In this document: piece by piece, positions 29,411 to 37,199 of the stretch | Layout of the letters: each line of letters opens with the position of its first letter | Numbering within the stretch: the first letter of the stretch is position 1 | IMG/VR virus record: IMGVR_UViG_3300045941_000323 | Coordinates: 1 to 49,464 of that record | Reading direction: 5' to 3' (one strand) | DNA length: 49,464 nucleotides | From: a virus | Notes under the pieces: generated by a model | The model's input: the letters and a program-made list of their open reading frames with translations, nothing else | Database searches by the model: none | Told to the model about the DNA's origin: nothing | Program-made: the position numbers and the translations under genes

Positions 29411-31362
29411 GGGCGAGATAGCCAGCCGCCAGGCCGGCGAAGAGGGGTATGGGACTGCGGCCGCGGCCGCGGTTTACTCTTTTTCTTGGCCGGCGGCTCG
29501 TCGGCTGCCGGCTTGTCCTCGATTTCCTTGCCCCGGTTGCGGAGCAGCATGGCAACGTAGCTGTAGCGCTTGGCGTCGCGCTGGTCGTTGGGAATCGTAT
29601 CGTCGATCCGGTCCCATGATTCGCGCGGCAAATTGCGGGCGTCGAGCTTTTGCACCGGAGCATCGTTGAGGAGCTGCTCGAGGTAATCGCGATGCGCGTC
29701 GACGGCGGCCTGGTAGATCGACATGCTGCCGGAGTCGCCGGGCTGAATGTCGTGCAGCACGCGCTCCATCCAGTCTTGAGTGGTGACCGTGTCCACCAGC
29801 ACCAGCGGCCGGCCAGGTGCAGCCGTGTTTTCGCCGAGCCGAGTCTTCTTGTAAGCCACCCCCATCGCCGTGCTCGAACCTTTGCAGGGGATCAGCGCGA
29901 CGCCTAGCTGCTTGGCCCGATCGCAGAGCGCGTAAACCCCTTTTGGCCGGCTGCCGGAGTCCATCAGCGCCAGGGCGATGCGGCGGCTGCCTCCGCCGAC
30001 GAGCTCGTACGGGCGGGCCAGCCAGGCGAGCAGCTCCGTCTCGCTGTCTACCGTGCCGTAATCGACCGTGTGGCAGCGGGCGCCAGGTCCCCAGGCATCG
30101 ACGTGGAGCACGTAGTGATCTTCCTGCTTGTCCACGCCGGCGGTGAGCAGTTTGTAACCTTTGGGTACCTTGCCGCGGCCGACGGCCAGCGGGCCCTCGC
30201 TGTGAATCAGCCGCTTGCCGAGCGTCTCCCAGTTCTCTTGGTTCTTGACCAGCTCCCACGTCCTCGCTTCCCAGCCGTTGACGAAGCCGCGCAAGAGATG
30301 TGGTCGCTCGTGCACGTGGACGAACTTGGCTGCGATGTCTCCCCAGGTCAGCGACAGCGCGTAGAGGCTGGAGAGCTGCGAGCCGTATTCGGGCCCGTCG
30401 CGGAGCGGATCGCCGGTGATCCAGTCACTGTCGGCCCAGCCGCTCCACAGCGGGCGGCCTGCGTCGCGCTGCCGCTTGGCGGCCTTGCGCGCTCTCTTGT
30501 CGTCGCAGCCGCACCCTTCGGGGATCCAAACTCCGGAGCGCATCATCGGGCCGCGATCGCGATCGTGATTGGCCTTGCCGCAATGAGCACACTCGTAGCG
30601 AGCCGTCTGGCGGGCCAGCTCCCGATCGGAGCGGCCGCCGGCGGGCTTGTCCCAGCGGAGGTTTTTCGTCTCCAGGAGCTGGTAGCGGCCGCAGCGCTGA
30701 CATTCCACCCAATAGTGGGCGTTGCAGCTCGCCAGCCGCCCGCGCTCGACGCGCGACGTGTGCTTGAGGGCTGGGGTCCCCTCGAGCAGGACCTTGTGCA
30801 GCGGCACGTCCTTGAAGCGATCCAGAAACAGCTCCTGCGGATCGCCTTCCTTGCTGGTCTTCTGATGCTCCCATTTATCGATTTCGTTGCCGTGCCCGAG
30901 CTTGATCTGCTTATCGGCCAGAGTCGCCGGCGAGCGGGCCCAGGCCACGTAGAGTTTTGAGAATGCCAATCGCAGGAGATCCGCGCGCCGCAGGTGCTTG
31001 GGAGGGAGCTGATCGCGCAGCGGCGGACACCGCTCGATCATGCCGACCGTCCGCTCGACGACGTCGGTGGCCAGCTTGCGATCGGCGCTGACGAGCATCA
31101 TCGGCGATGGGTCGCAGTCGGCCGTCTTCTCGATCGCGACCTGCCCAAAAAATGACTTCCCAAGCCTGCTCCCCCACTGCAGCCAGATCTTGCGGATTTC
31201 GCGGCAGTCGAAGGCGTCCATCGGTCCGCCGGGGGCCCCGATATGCGGATAGGCGAAATCGTTGTAGGGCTCACCCGAGTCCGTGAAGACGTTGGCCTGG
31301 GCCCAGTCGAGCGTGCGAATGGGGACGCGGGGCGCGAAGATCGACCAGGCGGCGTTAAGCAT
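29407..31362 (-). CDS. terminase large subunit, gpA family
   Basis: 651 residues. Walker A at 64-70 (G-S-R-L-G-K-S), a central ATPase, two Cys pairs (V-E-C-Q-R-C-G, Y-E-C-A-H-C-G) as in lambda gpA-type terminases, and a C-terminal RNase H-like nuclease region (T-A-G-V-D-K-Q-E-D-H-Y, A-L-M-D-S-G-S-R). It cuts concatemers and pumps DNA into proheads. ATG 31362 overlaps the small-subunit stop (ATGCTTAA). Relatives in this family use cos or pac ends; which applies here cannot be read from the sequence. The C-terminus is Lys/Pro-rich. Confidence 0.92.
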   Translation of the reverse strand: MLNAAWSIFAPRVPIRTLDWAQANVFTDSGEPYNDFAYPHIGAPGGPMDAFDCREIRKIWLQWGSRLGKSFFGQVAIEKTADCDPSPMMLVSADRKLATDVVERTVGMIERCPPLRDQLPPKHLRRADLLRLAFSKLYVAWARSPATLADKQIKLGHGNEIDKWEHQKTSKEGDPQELFLDRFKDVPLHKVLLEGTPALKHTSRVERGRLASCNAHYWVECQRCGRYQLLETKNLRWDKPAGGRSDRELARQTARYECAHCGKANHDRDRGPMMRSGVWIPEGCGCDDKRARKAAKRQRDAGRPLWSGWADSDWITGDPLRDGPEYGSQLSSLYALSLTWGDIAAKFVHVHERPHLLRGFVNGWEARTWELVKNQENWETLGKRLIHSEGPLAVGRGKVPKGYKLLTAGVDKQEDHYVLHVDAWGPGARCHTVDYGTVDSETELLAWLARPYELVGGGSRRIALALMDSGSRPKGVYALCDRAKQLGVALIPCKGSSTAMGVAYKKTRLGENTAAPGRPLVLVDTVTTQDWMERVLHDIQPGDSGSMSIYQAAVDAHRDYLEQLLNDAPVQKLDARNLPRESWDRIDDTIPNDQRDAKRYSYVAMLLRNRGKEIEDKPAADEPPAKKKSKPRPRPQSHTPLRRPGGWLSRP

Positions 31363-32107
31363 CGGCAAGCTGAGACAGCAGACGCAGCACAGCATCCACT
31401 CGGTTGCGGGCCAGGGTAAACGCGGCCGTGCGGATCTCGGCCGGGGATTCCTTGGCCAGCGCGTCGGGCAGGCCGTCGAGGATCGACCGGGCGACGGCAA
31501 ACTGCTCGGCGTATTCACGCACGACGTCGGCCTTCTCGACCAGCTTCCCTTCCAGAATGTCGGTCTTGAGCTTGATCGCCCGAGCCTGCTGCCGCTCCTT
31601 GTCGCGCCGGGCGAGCAGGATCTGCTTTTGAGCGCCGGAGATTTTGCCGCGGATCGCGCCCGGGCCGCCCTGCCTTGGCAGCAGATTCTCGCGACGCCAG
31701 GTCTCGATCGCTGCCAGATCGCCGCGTGGGCAGCCGCGGCCGAACCAGCGGTGCAGCATGCTCGAGCTGATGCCGAGCTCGGCGGCGAGGCGCGTCGCGG
31801 ATTCGTCGGACTCGACTGGTCGGAGCCTAAGCTGGTCATGTAGCCATGCGGCGTAGCGGAACAAGTCGATCGTTTTGTCGTCGCCGACCCGCATGCCGGC
31901 CTTGGCGCGGTGCGATCGCAGTCGGCGGTCATCGATGACCTGGCCGGCCGGCGTCGAGTTGAGCAGGCGAATCAGCTCGCCGGGCTTCAGGCGGCGGGGG
32001 TCGGACGCCACGTCGGCAATCAATGCGGCCAGGGCACGTGCCAGTGCGACCGGAATATCCCGAGCGCGTCTGGAGATGCGAGGCCCCTTTTGTCGAGGGT
32101 TCTGCAT
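31355..32107 (-). CDS. terminase small subunit
   Basis: 250 residues. N-terminal module L-I-R-L-L-N-S-T-P-A-G-Q-V-I, D-K-T-I-D-L-F-R-Y-A-A-W-L, then a helix-turn-helix (A-T-R-L-A-A-E-L-G-I-S-S-S-M-L-H-R-W-F-G-R-G) and a C-terminal coiled coil. DNA-recognition HTH plus oligomerising helix beside the large subunit is the gpNu1 plan. Start M-Q-N-P-R-Q-K at 32107 begins protein-like sequence. The N-terminal module resembles the whole of the next small protein upstream (32188-32388). Confidence 0.8.
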   Translation of the reverse strand: MQNPRQKGPRISRRARDIPVALARALAALIADVASDPRRLKPGELIRLLNSTPAGQVIDDRRLRSHRAKAGMRVGDDKTIDLFRYAAWLHDQLRLRPVESDESATRLAAELGISSSMLHRWFGRGCPRGDLAAIETWRRENLLPRQGGPGAIRGKISGAQKQILLARRDKERQQARAIKLKTDILEGKLVEKADVVREYAEQFAVARSILDGLPDALAKESPAEIRTAAFTLARNRVDAVLRLLSQLADA

Positions 32108-32187
32108 AGCCCTGCGCGGTTTCGGCCGCGTGGCGGTTAGGGGATCGCGCGCGGTTTGTACCCGCTGCGGTCCCCGTCTTGGGGCAA

Positions 32188-32388
32188 TCAATCCACCTGG
32201 CCCGCAAGCCAGGCGGTATATCGAATTAGGTGGACCGTGCCGTCGGCGTTCGTCGGAGCACCGGCGGCCAGGTCCTTCTCGACGTCGGCCGCGATGACCT
32301 TGCCGCCGGCGGCCGACAGGACGGTGGCGAGCTGCGGCACGGTCAGTGCCGCGGGGTTCATCTTCGCCGGCGGTTGCTGCTTGGGCAT
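32188..32388 (-). CDS. small protein paralogous to the terminase N-terminal module
   Basis: 66 residues: L-T-V-P-Q-L-A-T-V-L-S-A-A-G-G-K-V-I-A, then A-P-T-N-A-D-G-T-V-H-L-I-R-Y-T-A-W-L. I recall this 'TxPQLAxxLxAxGG...APxNxDGTxxLxxYAAWL' unit next to terminases of other phages. It aligns by eye with the N-terminus of the small terminase and may share its DNA or partner-binding role. Start ATG 32388 taken as the first in-frame Met of protein-like sequence. Confidence 0.75.
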   Translation of the reverse strand: MPKQQPPAKMNPAALTVPQLATVLSAAGGKVIAADVEKDLAAGAPTNADGTVHLIRYTAWLAGQVD

Positions 32389-32590
32389 TTGTAAAGGCGC
32401 TGCCTTGCAAGACTCACCACGGTTGCCAATCGTCCCGTCGGCTCGTGCCACACTTGATGTCCCGGTGGGAGGCCCGCGCATCACGGGTTGCGTCCAGTGG
32501 CCCATTCACGAGTTGTTCCAACAGCTCTCCAAAAGTGTGGCAACGGTACAGAGCTTTTCCTTTTCGTGGTGAGTCGTGCGAGACAGCGCG

Positions 32591-33961
32591 TCAGGCGGCC
32601 TTCTTCTTCGTTTTTCTGATTGTCTGTCGACGAACACCAGGCGCTAGCTTCGCCTTCTTCCCTGCGAATGCTTCCCAGCGCTGCACGATCACGTCGCAGT
32701 ACAGCGGGTCGAGTTCCATCAGCCGCGCGTGGCGATCGGTCTGCTCGGCGGCGATCAGCGTCGAGCCACTGCCGCCGAAAAGATCGAGGACCCGCTCGCC
32801 TGGTCGCGACGAGTACTGCATCGCCCGGATCGCCAACTCGACCGGCTTCTCGGTGAGGTGGACCATCTTTTGCGACGGCACCTTCTTGACCTCCCATACG
32901 TCGCGGATGTTCCGCGGGCCGAGGTACACGTGCGCTTTCCCTTCCTTCCACCCATAGAAGCACCACTCGTGCGCGGTCATGAAGTCTTTGCGCGTCAGCA
33001 CCGGCTGATTTTTGACCCAGATGATCGCCTGGCTGAAATACAGTCCCGCGGCCGCCAGCGGCGCCGGGTAGTTGGAGACGTTGCTGAAGCCGCCCCACAC
33101 ATAGAACGCGCGGCCTGGGTCGAGAGCGGCCGCCAGGTTGGCAAACCAGGCGGCAAGCATCTTGGCGAAATCACCATCGGTAACGAAATCGTTGGCCAGC
33201 GGCCGGTCCTTGGGCCGCAGCTTCTTGTCGGTCCGTTTTACCTTTCCGGGATCGCGGGCGACGTCGAACCCCTGGTGATGGGTGGATTCGAACGACGACA
33301 AGCCCGCGGCGATTGCATTGTTGCTCCGCGGCTCGACTTTCACGTTGTAGGGCGGGTCGGTGTTGACGAGCTGCACGCTCTGGCGATTGAGGAGCCGCCC
33401 GACGTCATCGGGTTTGCGGCTGTCGCCGCATAGCAAGCGGTGGTTCCCAAGGATCCACAGATCGCCCGGCTGTGTGATCGCCTTGTCGGGTGGCGCTGGG
33501 ACGTCGTCGGGGTCGGTCAGTCCCGCGGCCAGATCGCCGTTGAGGAGCCTGGCGAGCTCGTCGCCGTCGAAGCCGAGCAGGCCGAGCTCGTAATTGCACG
33601 CCTTCAAATCCGAGACCTCGGCCGCCAGCAGCTCGAAGTCCCACTCCGCGATCTCGGCCGTCTTGTTGTCGGCGATGCGGAACGCCTTGACCTGGTCGGG
33701 CGTGAGACCCTTGGCGACTTTGACTGGTACCCGCTCGAGGCCGAGCTTCTGCGCCGCCAGGTAGCACGTGTGACCGCAGATGATCACGCCGCCGGCGTCG
33801 ACGACGATCGGCTTCTGGAAGCCAAACTCCTTGAGCGACGCAGCGACCGCATCGACGGCGGCCGCGTTGCGTCGCGGATTCCGCTCATACGGCTTGAGTC
33901 TCGCCAACGGCCACAGGGCGATTTGAAGTATGGCGGCGGGTCGCCGAATGCGTCGGGCCAT
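32591..33961 (-). CDS. ParB-domain DNA methyltransferase
   Basis: 456 residues. An N-terminal ParB/Srx-like domain (about 15-110: P-Y-E-R-N-P-R-R-N, I-V-V-D-A-G-G-V-I-I-C-G-H-T, K-A-F-R-I-A-D-N-K) with His-Thr where many members have His-Arg. Then an N4/N6 methylase with DPPY at 202-205 and F-G-G-S-G at 395-399, the beta-class order. It would methylate adenine or cytosine in a short site, protecting phage DNA from host restriction or marking DNA for packaging or replication. Located just upstream of the terminase genes. A common phage gene; target site unknown. Confidence 0.92.
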   Translation of the reverse strand: MARRIRRPAAILQIALWPLARLKPYERNPRRNAAAVDAVAASLKEFGFQKPIVVDAGGVIICGHTCYLAAQKLGLERVPVKVAKGLTPDQVKAFRIADNKTAEIAEWDFELLAAEVSDLKACNYELGLLGFDGDELARLLNGDLAAGLTDPDDVPAPPDKAITQPGDLWILGNHRLLCGDSRKPDDVGRLLNRQSVQLVNTDPPYNVKVEPRSNNAIAAGLSSFESTHHQGFDVARDPGKVKRTDKKLRPKDRPLANDFVTDGDFAKMLAAWFANLAAALDPGRAFYVWGGFSNVSNYPAPLAAAGLYFSQAIIWVKNQPVLTRKDFMTAHEWCFYGWKEGKAHVYLGPRNIRDVWEVKKVPSQKMVHLTEKPVELAIRAMQYSSRPGERVLDLFGGSGSTLIAAEQTDRHARLMELDPLYCDVIVQRWEAFAGKKAKLAPGVRRQTIRKTKKKAA

Positions 33962-33969
33962 CTTATTTC

Positions 33970-33990
33970 AACTGTGAACTGTGAACTGCG
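33970..33990. repeat. heptamer repeat AACTGTG x3 upstream of methylase
   Basis: AACTGTG, AACTGTG and AACTGCG head to tail, nine bases upstream of the methylase start. The remainder of 33991-34233 holds A7 tracts and GGCCGGGCCCC-type GC-rich sequence; no gene is evident. ACAGCGGCCG occurs at 34150-34141 (minus), the string found in P1-P3. Confidence 0.8.
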
Positions 33991-34233
33991 AAAAAAACTT
34001 TCCGAAGCGCAAAAAAAGCGCAATCGCCAACTGGCGCGGCCGGGCCCCCCGGCGGGGAGGACCCGTTAATTCGTAGTGCGCCACGTGGCCACGCGTTGAG
34101 CGATCGCGAAGAGGCGAAGGTGATTCAAGCATGGAGAGATCGGCCGCTGTTGGGCCTGCTAATGCGCCATGCAAGATGGCCGTTTTTCGACGTGTTTACT
34201 GGACTTACGTCAACGCGGACTGTTCATAAGTCC

Positions 34234-34341
34234 TTATCGCCGGAAGATGGTGACTACTGTACGAGCGATCAAAGCGACCAACCATACGCACATCAGCAGC
34301 CCCGCTGCCGCCATCATCCATGGCGCACTCACAGCCAACAT
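34234..34341 (-). CDS. possible small membrane protein, 35 aa
   Basis: M-L-A-V-S-A-P-W-M-M-A-A-A-G-L-L-M-C-V-W, then L-V-A-L-I-A-R-T-V-V-T-I-F-R-R: one strong transmembrane helix with a basic end. The frame is open upstream for longer without a start near a good ribosome site, so the start is uncertain. Position after the thioredoxin-like membrane protein and peptidase raises a lysis (holin) role. Confidence 0.4.
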   Translation of the reverse strand: MLAVSAPWMMAAAGLLMCVWLVALIARTVVTIFRR

Positions 34342-34385
34342 CCACCAGCCTGCGAAGAGCTGGCGGATGCGACTGACGAACCGCT

Positions 34386-35633
34386 CTACTGGACCGGGAT
34401 CATCCCCTTCGCGAACTCCTCGAGCTTCGCGAGCAAGGCGGCGAATTGCTCGTCGTTCAGGAATGTCGGCTTGCCTGTCGACTTCCGGTAGTTGCGGAAC
34501 AACTTCAGGCCCAGGCCGATTAGGCCGTAGATGCCTCCGCCCCCGGCCAGCGCCATCAGTACGCTGACTATCAGCGTCGTCAGCGATACGCCGGGCGTCG
34601 CCGGCGCCACCGCCGCGGGCGTCTTCTGCTTCGCTTCCTCCTCGGCCTTCTTCTTCGCCGCGGCCTCTTCCTGCGCCCGCTTCAGGTCGGCGATCTGCCT
34701 GGCCAGGGTCACCTGCTGAAACGCCGCCGCCGCTTCGTCCAGCGTCGCCTGCTTGCTCACCTGCGACAGCAAAAACTCCGCGTCGCATTCCGGGCAGGCC
34801 GCCTTGATCTGCTCGACCGTTGCCGCCACGCGCGGCGGAATGATCGTCTGCGGAAACACGAGCCCCGGCGTCTCCGGCGGATTGGTCGGCGCCAGTACAA
34901 AAGGGGGCGGGCTGCCGCCGGCCTCCTGCTGGATGTCGCCTTGCCGCCGCGCGAGCATTCGCACGCGGCGTAGCGAATCAACATACTTGCCGAGCCCGCT
35001 GGCCATCGCCGCCGTCAGCTTTTCGGGATCGCCGTCGTAACCGCTCGACATGAACGCGATCTCGGCGTGCTTGCCAAAAGCGCCGGTAATCGGCGGCTGC
35101 ACAATCAGCGTGGGAAATTCGTCGATCTTTCGCTTGATGAACCGCTCGAGCTTGCGGGCCCAGTCGCGGCCGACGTCGCCGTCGTACCGCAGCTCGTGAA
35201 AATGCATGTGGCTGGCCGGCGTGGAGATCAGCACGCCCTGGCGGTCTTCGACCTCGACCCAATCGCGGTAGGCGCCGGCGAGTAGATCGGATTTCAATCG
35301 CTGGCAGGCCTGGCAGCCGCCGCGTGTCAGCACGGTGAGGTGCCACTTGTGGCTGTCGTCGGCCGGCGTCTGCGCCGCCTGGGCGATCAGGTCCTCCCCT
35401 TCATCGGCCCGGGCCTGGCCGTCGATGTGCTCGACCATGTTGCCGCGCATGGCGATCTCGCGCCGGGCCGAGCTGGGCACGTCGGTCTCGTCAGCTCCAG
35501 CGATGGCCACCAAGGCCAGGCCTCCGATCAGCGCAGCGGCCGCGGCCGCCACGAACCATAGAAAGCCACTCGTTCGCGAGCGCCGCCGCTCCAGCAGATC
35601 TCCCAGCGTCATCTCGAATTGATCGCGCTTCAC
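34386..35633 (-). CDS. membrane-anchored thioredoxin-like protein
   Basis: 415 residues. N-terminal transmembrane segment (about 23-45: F-L-W-F-V-A-A-A-A-A-A-L-I-G-G), then a periplasm-facing domain with a thioredoxin-type C-x-x-C (G-G-C-Q-A-C-Q-R-L-K, about 108-113) and I-V-Q-P-P-I-T-G. A second pair C-P-E-C is near 280; a coiled coil (A-Q-E-E-A-A-A-K-K-K) and a second transmembrane helix (about 350-370) follow. A thiol-disulfide role at the envelope is plausible. I do not recognise a characterised homologue. Start has no strong alternative. Confidence 0.65.
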   Translation of the reverse strand: MKRDQFEMTLGDLLERRRSRTSGFLWFVAAAAAALIGGLALVAIAGADETDVPSSARREIAMRGNMVEHIDGQARADEGEDLIAQAAQTPADDSHKWHLTVLTRGGCQACQRLKSDLLAGAYRDWVEVEDRQGVLISTPASHMHFHELRYDGDVGRDWARKLERFIKRKIDEFPTLIVQPPITGAFGKHAEIAFMSSGYDGDPEKLTAAMASGLGKYVDSLRRVRMLARRQGDIQQEAGGSPPPFVLAPTNPPETPGLVFPQTIIPPRVAATVEQIKAACPECDAEFLLSQVSKQATLDEAAAAFQQVTLARQIADLKRAQEEAAAKKKAEEEAKQKTPAAVAPATPGVSLTTLIVSVLMALAGGGGIYGLIGLGLKLFRNYRKSTGKPTFLNDEQFAALLAKLEEFAKGMIPVQ

Positions 35634-35679
35634 GGCATCACCTCCCAGGGGATTTGTCCCTCGTGTGTGTCATTTAATG

Positions 35680-36285
35680 TCACTGCCACCAGGTCGTCGG
35701 CTCGGGGGGGCTGGCTGGCGCCGGCCCGTCATACACCACGATCCATGGTCCGCTGGCCAGGTGCAGGCGGCGAAAATCCGCCTCGCTATACCAGTCGATC
35801 TTGTGCGTGCTGTTGTTGTTGCAGACGCCCCACGGCTTGGCCTCGCCGGGCCGGTAGGCGTACAGCGTCTGGAAGTGCCTAGTGCCGGCACCGATGGCGC
35901 AAAAGCGGTTCGTCGCCGCGCAGTACTTCATCCACGGAAACGTGTAATCGGCCCCGGTGACGTTGAAGATCCGCATGCCCCGCGAGCGGGCATAGCCGGC
36001 CACCCGTGATGGGCTGGAGCCGCCGCGGACCGCCGGCCCGTAGGCAGAGTCCCACAGCAGCGTCGCGCCGTTCTCGTCGCGATGCCACCAGCCCTGCATG
36101 CCGTTGGAGCATTGCACGCAACTTCCGTCTGGGTTGCGGTAGTTGGCGCGGACGTCGGGATCGAGATCCATGCTCTGCGGCAGCTCATCAGCGGAGCAAG
36201 TGCGAGCGACCAGCAGGCCGCCCAGCGCCACGTAAAGAAAAGCCATCCAGAACAAATCGGCCAGCGTGCGACGGAGGTTGTGCAT
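35680..36285 (-). CDS. exported papain-like cysteine peptidase-like protein
   Basis: 201 residues. An N-terminal signal or anchor segment (F-W-M-A-F-L-Y-V-A-L-G-G-L-L-V-A), then N-P-D-G-S-C-V-Q-C-S-N-G-M-Q (candidate nucleophile Cys), R-V-A-G-Y-A-R-S-R-G, H-F-Q-T-L-Y-A-Y (candidate His) and V-C-N-N-N-S-T-H-K-I-D-W-Y-S (candidate Asn/Asp). The order Cys-His-Asn fits papain-like/C39 peptidases. I recall this 'SCVQCSxG...HFQTL...CNNNS' family from phages, without assigned role. It may be the endolysin or a virion maturation peptidase. It starts two bases after the upstream stop (TGAGGATG). Confidence 0.6.
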   Translation of the reverse strand: MHNLRRTLADLFWMAFLYVALGGLLVARTCSADELPQSMDLDPDVRANYRNPDGSCVQCSNGMQGWWHRDENGATLLWDSAYGPAVRGGSSPSRVAGYARSRGMRIFNVTGADYTFPWMKYCAATNRFCAIGAGTRHFQTLYAYRPGEAKPWGVCNNNSTHKIDWYSEADFRRLHLASGPWIVVYDGPAPASPPEPTTWWQ

Positions 36286-36287
36286 CC

Positions 36288-36722
36288 TCACGATTCTGGC
36301 GGCCGCTGAGAGCTGATTCCCTTTCCCGCGGCCGCCTCGGCGGCGCAGGCGACGCACGGCCAGACGCGCACCAGGCCGTGCCGGGGACACCGCCTGGGTG
36401 CACGGATCCCCTTGGGCCGAAATTCCTGGCCGGCATCGATCATGTGCTGATATCGGCGCCAGACGCTTTTGTAGCTGACGCCTCTCACCAGCTCGGCGAT
36501 CCGCCGCAGCGTATGTCGCGACTCGGCCAGCCGCCGGCGAATGGCGGCGTCTTTCTGTTTGGGGAGCTCGCGGCGCCGCCGGCGGGCAATACGATGTCGG
36601 ACCGCCAGGCGATGGACGGTGCTCTTGCTGCGCCTGATTGTGCGGCCAGCCTGGTCGAGCGTCTTGCCCTTGGCCAGCAGGGACCGCAGGCGCGCCAGCG
36701 TGCGCGCCGTCTCGGGTTTCAT
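36288..36722 (-). CDS. HTH regulator with C-terminal Cys/His motif
   Basis: 144 residues, very basic. About 10-50 (L-A-K-G-K-T-L-D-Q-A-G-R-T-I-R-R-S-K-S-T-V-H-R-L) is a helix-turn-helix of the resolvase/MerR-like sort; a second HTH lies about 70-95. The tail C-P-R-H-G-L-V-R-V-W-P-C-V-A-C may bind zinc. A leader hairpin (36747-36766) with a short T run sits 25 bases upstream. Probably a transcription regulator of the peptidase or late genes. Confidence 0.68.
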   Translation of the reverse strand: MKPETARTLARLRSLLAKGKTLDQAGRTIRRSKSTVHRLAVRHRIARRRRRELPKQKDAAIRRRLAESRHTLRRIAELVRGVSYKSVWRRYQHMIDAGQEFRPKGIRAPRRCPRHGLVRVWPCVACAAEAAAGKGISSQRPPES

Positions 36723-36746
36723 TTGCTAGCACCGCCGCACGACAAA

Positions 36747-36766
36747 GGGCCGCCTCAATGAGGCCC
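36747..36766 (-). terminator. leader hairpin upstream of the HTH regulator
   Basis: On the minus strand GCCTC-ATT-GAGGC with outer GGG/CCC pairs and TTTGT after it, 25 bases before the ATG at 36722. It may attenuate the regulator's transcript. Confidence 0.35.
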
Positions 36767-36861
36767 GGGCCAGGTCGCGCGGCGATCCTTACAAAGCGCG
36801 GCGATAGCGGCGAGCGGCAAAAACGTCCTGAGTTTGCCGCCTCTTCTGATATAGTGACGCC

Positions 36862-36962
36862 GAGCGTCCCGCTTGGCAACGAATTTTCACCTTGGCCGGC
36901 TGCGATCCACCTGGGGCATCCCTAGCGGCGACTTCAGGGCCGGCTCGCAGCCGGCCTTTTTT
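36862..36962 (+). ncRNA. candidate small RNA with intrinsic terminator
   Basis: A plus-strand unit of about 100 bases lying between two minus-strand genes. It has a TATAGT -10 (36850-36855) with a weak CTGAGT -35 at 16 bases, and ends in a strong terminator (36938-36962). No open frame with a ribosome site is present. GGCCGGCTGCGA at 36894-36905 is perfectly complementary to TCGCAGCCGGCC at 36945-36956, so a 12-bp long-range stem competes with the 8-bp terminator stem. Transcription is inferred, not shown. Confidence 0.5.
36938..36962 (+). terminator. strong rho-independent terminator
   Basis: GGCCGGCT-CGC-AGCCGGCC followed by TTTTTT, plus strand. No plus-strand protein gene lies upstream, which is why a small RNA is proposed. 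Its last T overlaps the stop codon of the minus-strand gene at 36962. Confidence 0.85.
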
Positions 36963-37180
36963 CATTGGCCGGCCGGCATGAAATCGACGTAGAACTGCCT
37001 GCCCTCTTCGAACTGCCGCGCGGCGGCCTCGTTGATCGTGCTGAGCGTGATGCTGCCGCCCGGGGTGTACTTGTAAAACTCGTCGTTTTCCGGACTTCCA
37101 CCGGTTACTGGCGAGAGCTTGATGCAGAATCCACCGTTCTCTGGTTGAACGGAATCGACGCGGAATTTTGCACGGACCAT
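36962..37180 (-). CDS. conserved small phage protein, 72 aa
   Basis: M-V-R-A-K-F-R-V-D-S-V-Q-P, then L-S-P-V-T-G-G-S-P-E-N-D-E-F-Y-K-Y-T and G-S-I-T-L-S-T-I-N-E-A-A, F-Y-V-D-F-M-P-A. This 'PVTGGSPENxxFxKYTPGGxIxLSTxNxxAAxQF' protein is one I know as a frequent uncharacterised phage protein. Beta-rich; the run of conserved Gly/Pro/Asn suggests a small barrel. Function unknown. Confidence 0.82.
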   Translation of the reverse strand: MVRAKFRVDSVQPENGGFCIKLSPVTGGSPENDEFYKYTPGGSITLSTINEAAARQFEEGRQFYVDFMPAGQ

Positions 37181-37199
37181 GGCATTTCTCCTGTGGTGG

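Noticed and set aside
34342-34788. A 184-codon minus-strand frame overlapping the thioredoxin-like gene
   Set aside because: Only its last 35 codons are protein-like and fall outside the larger gene; the rest is a shadow.
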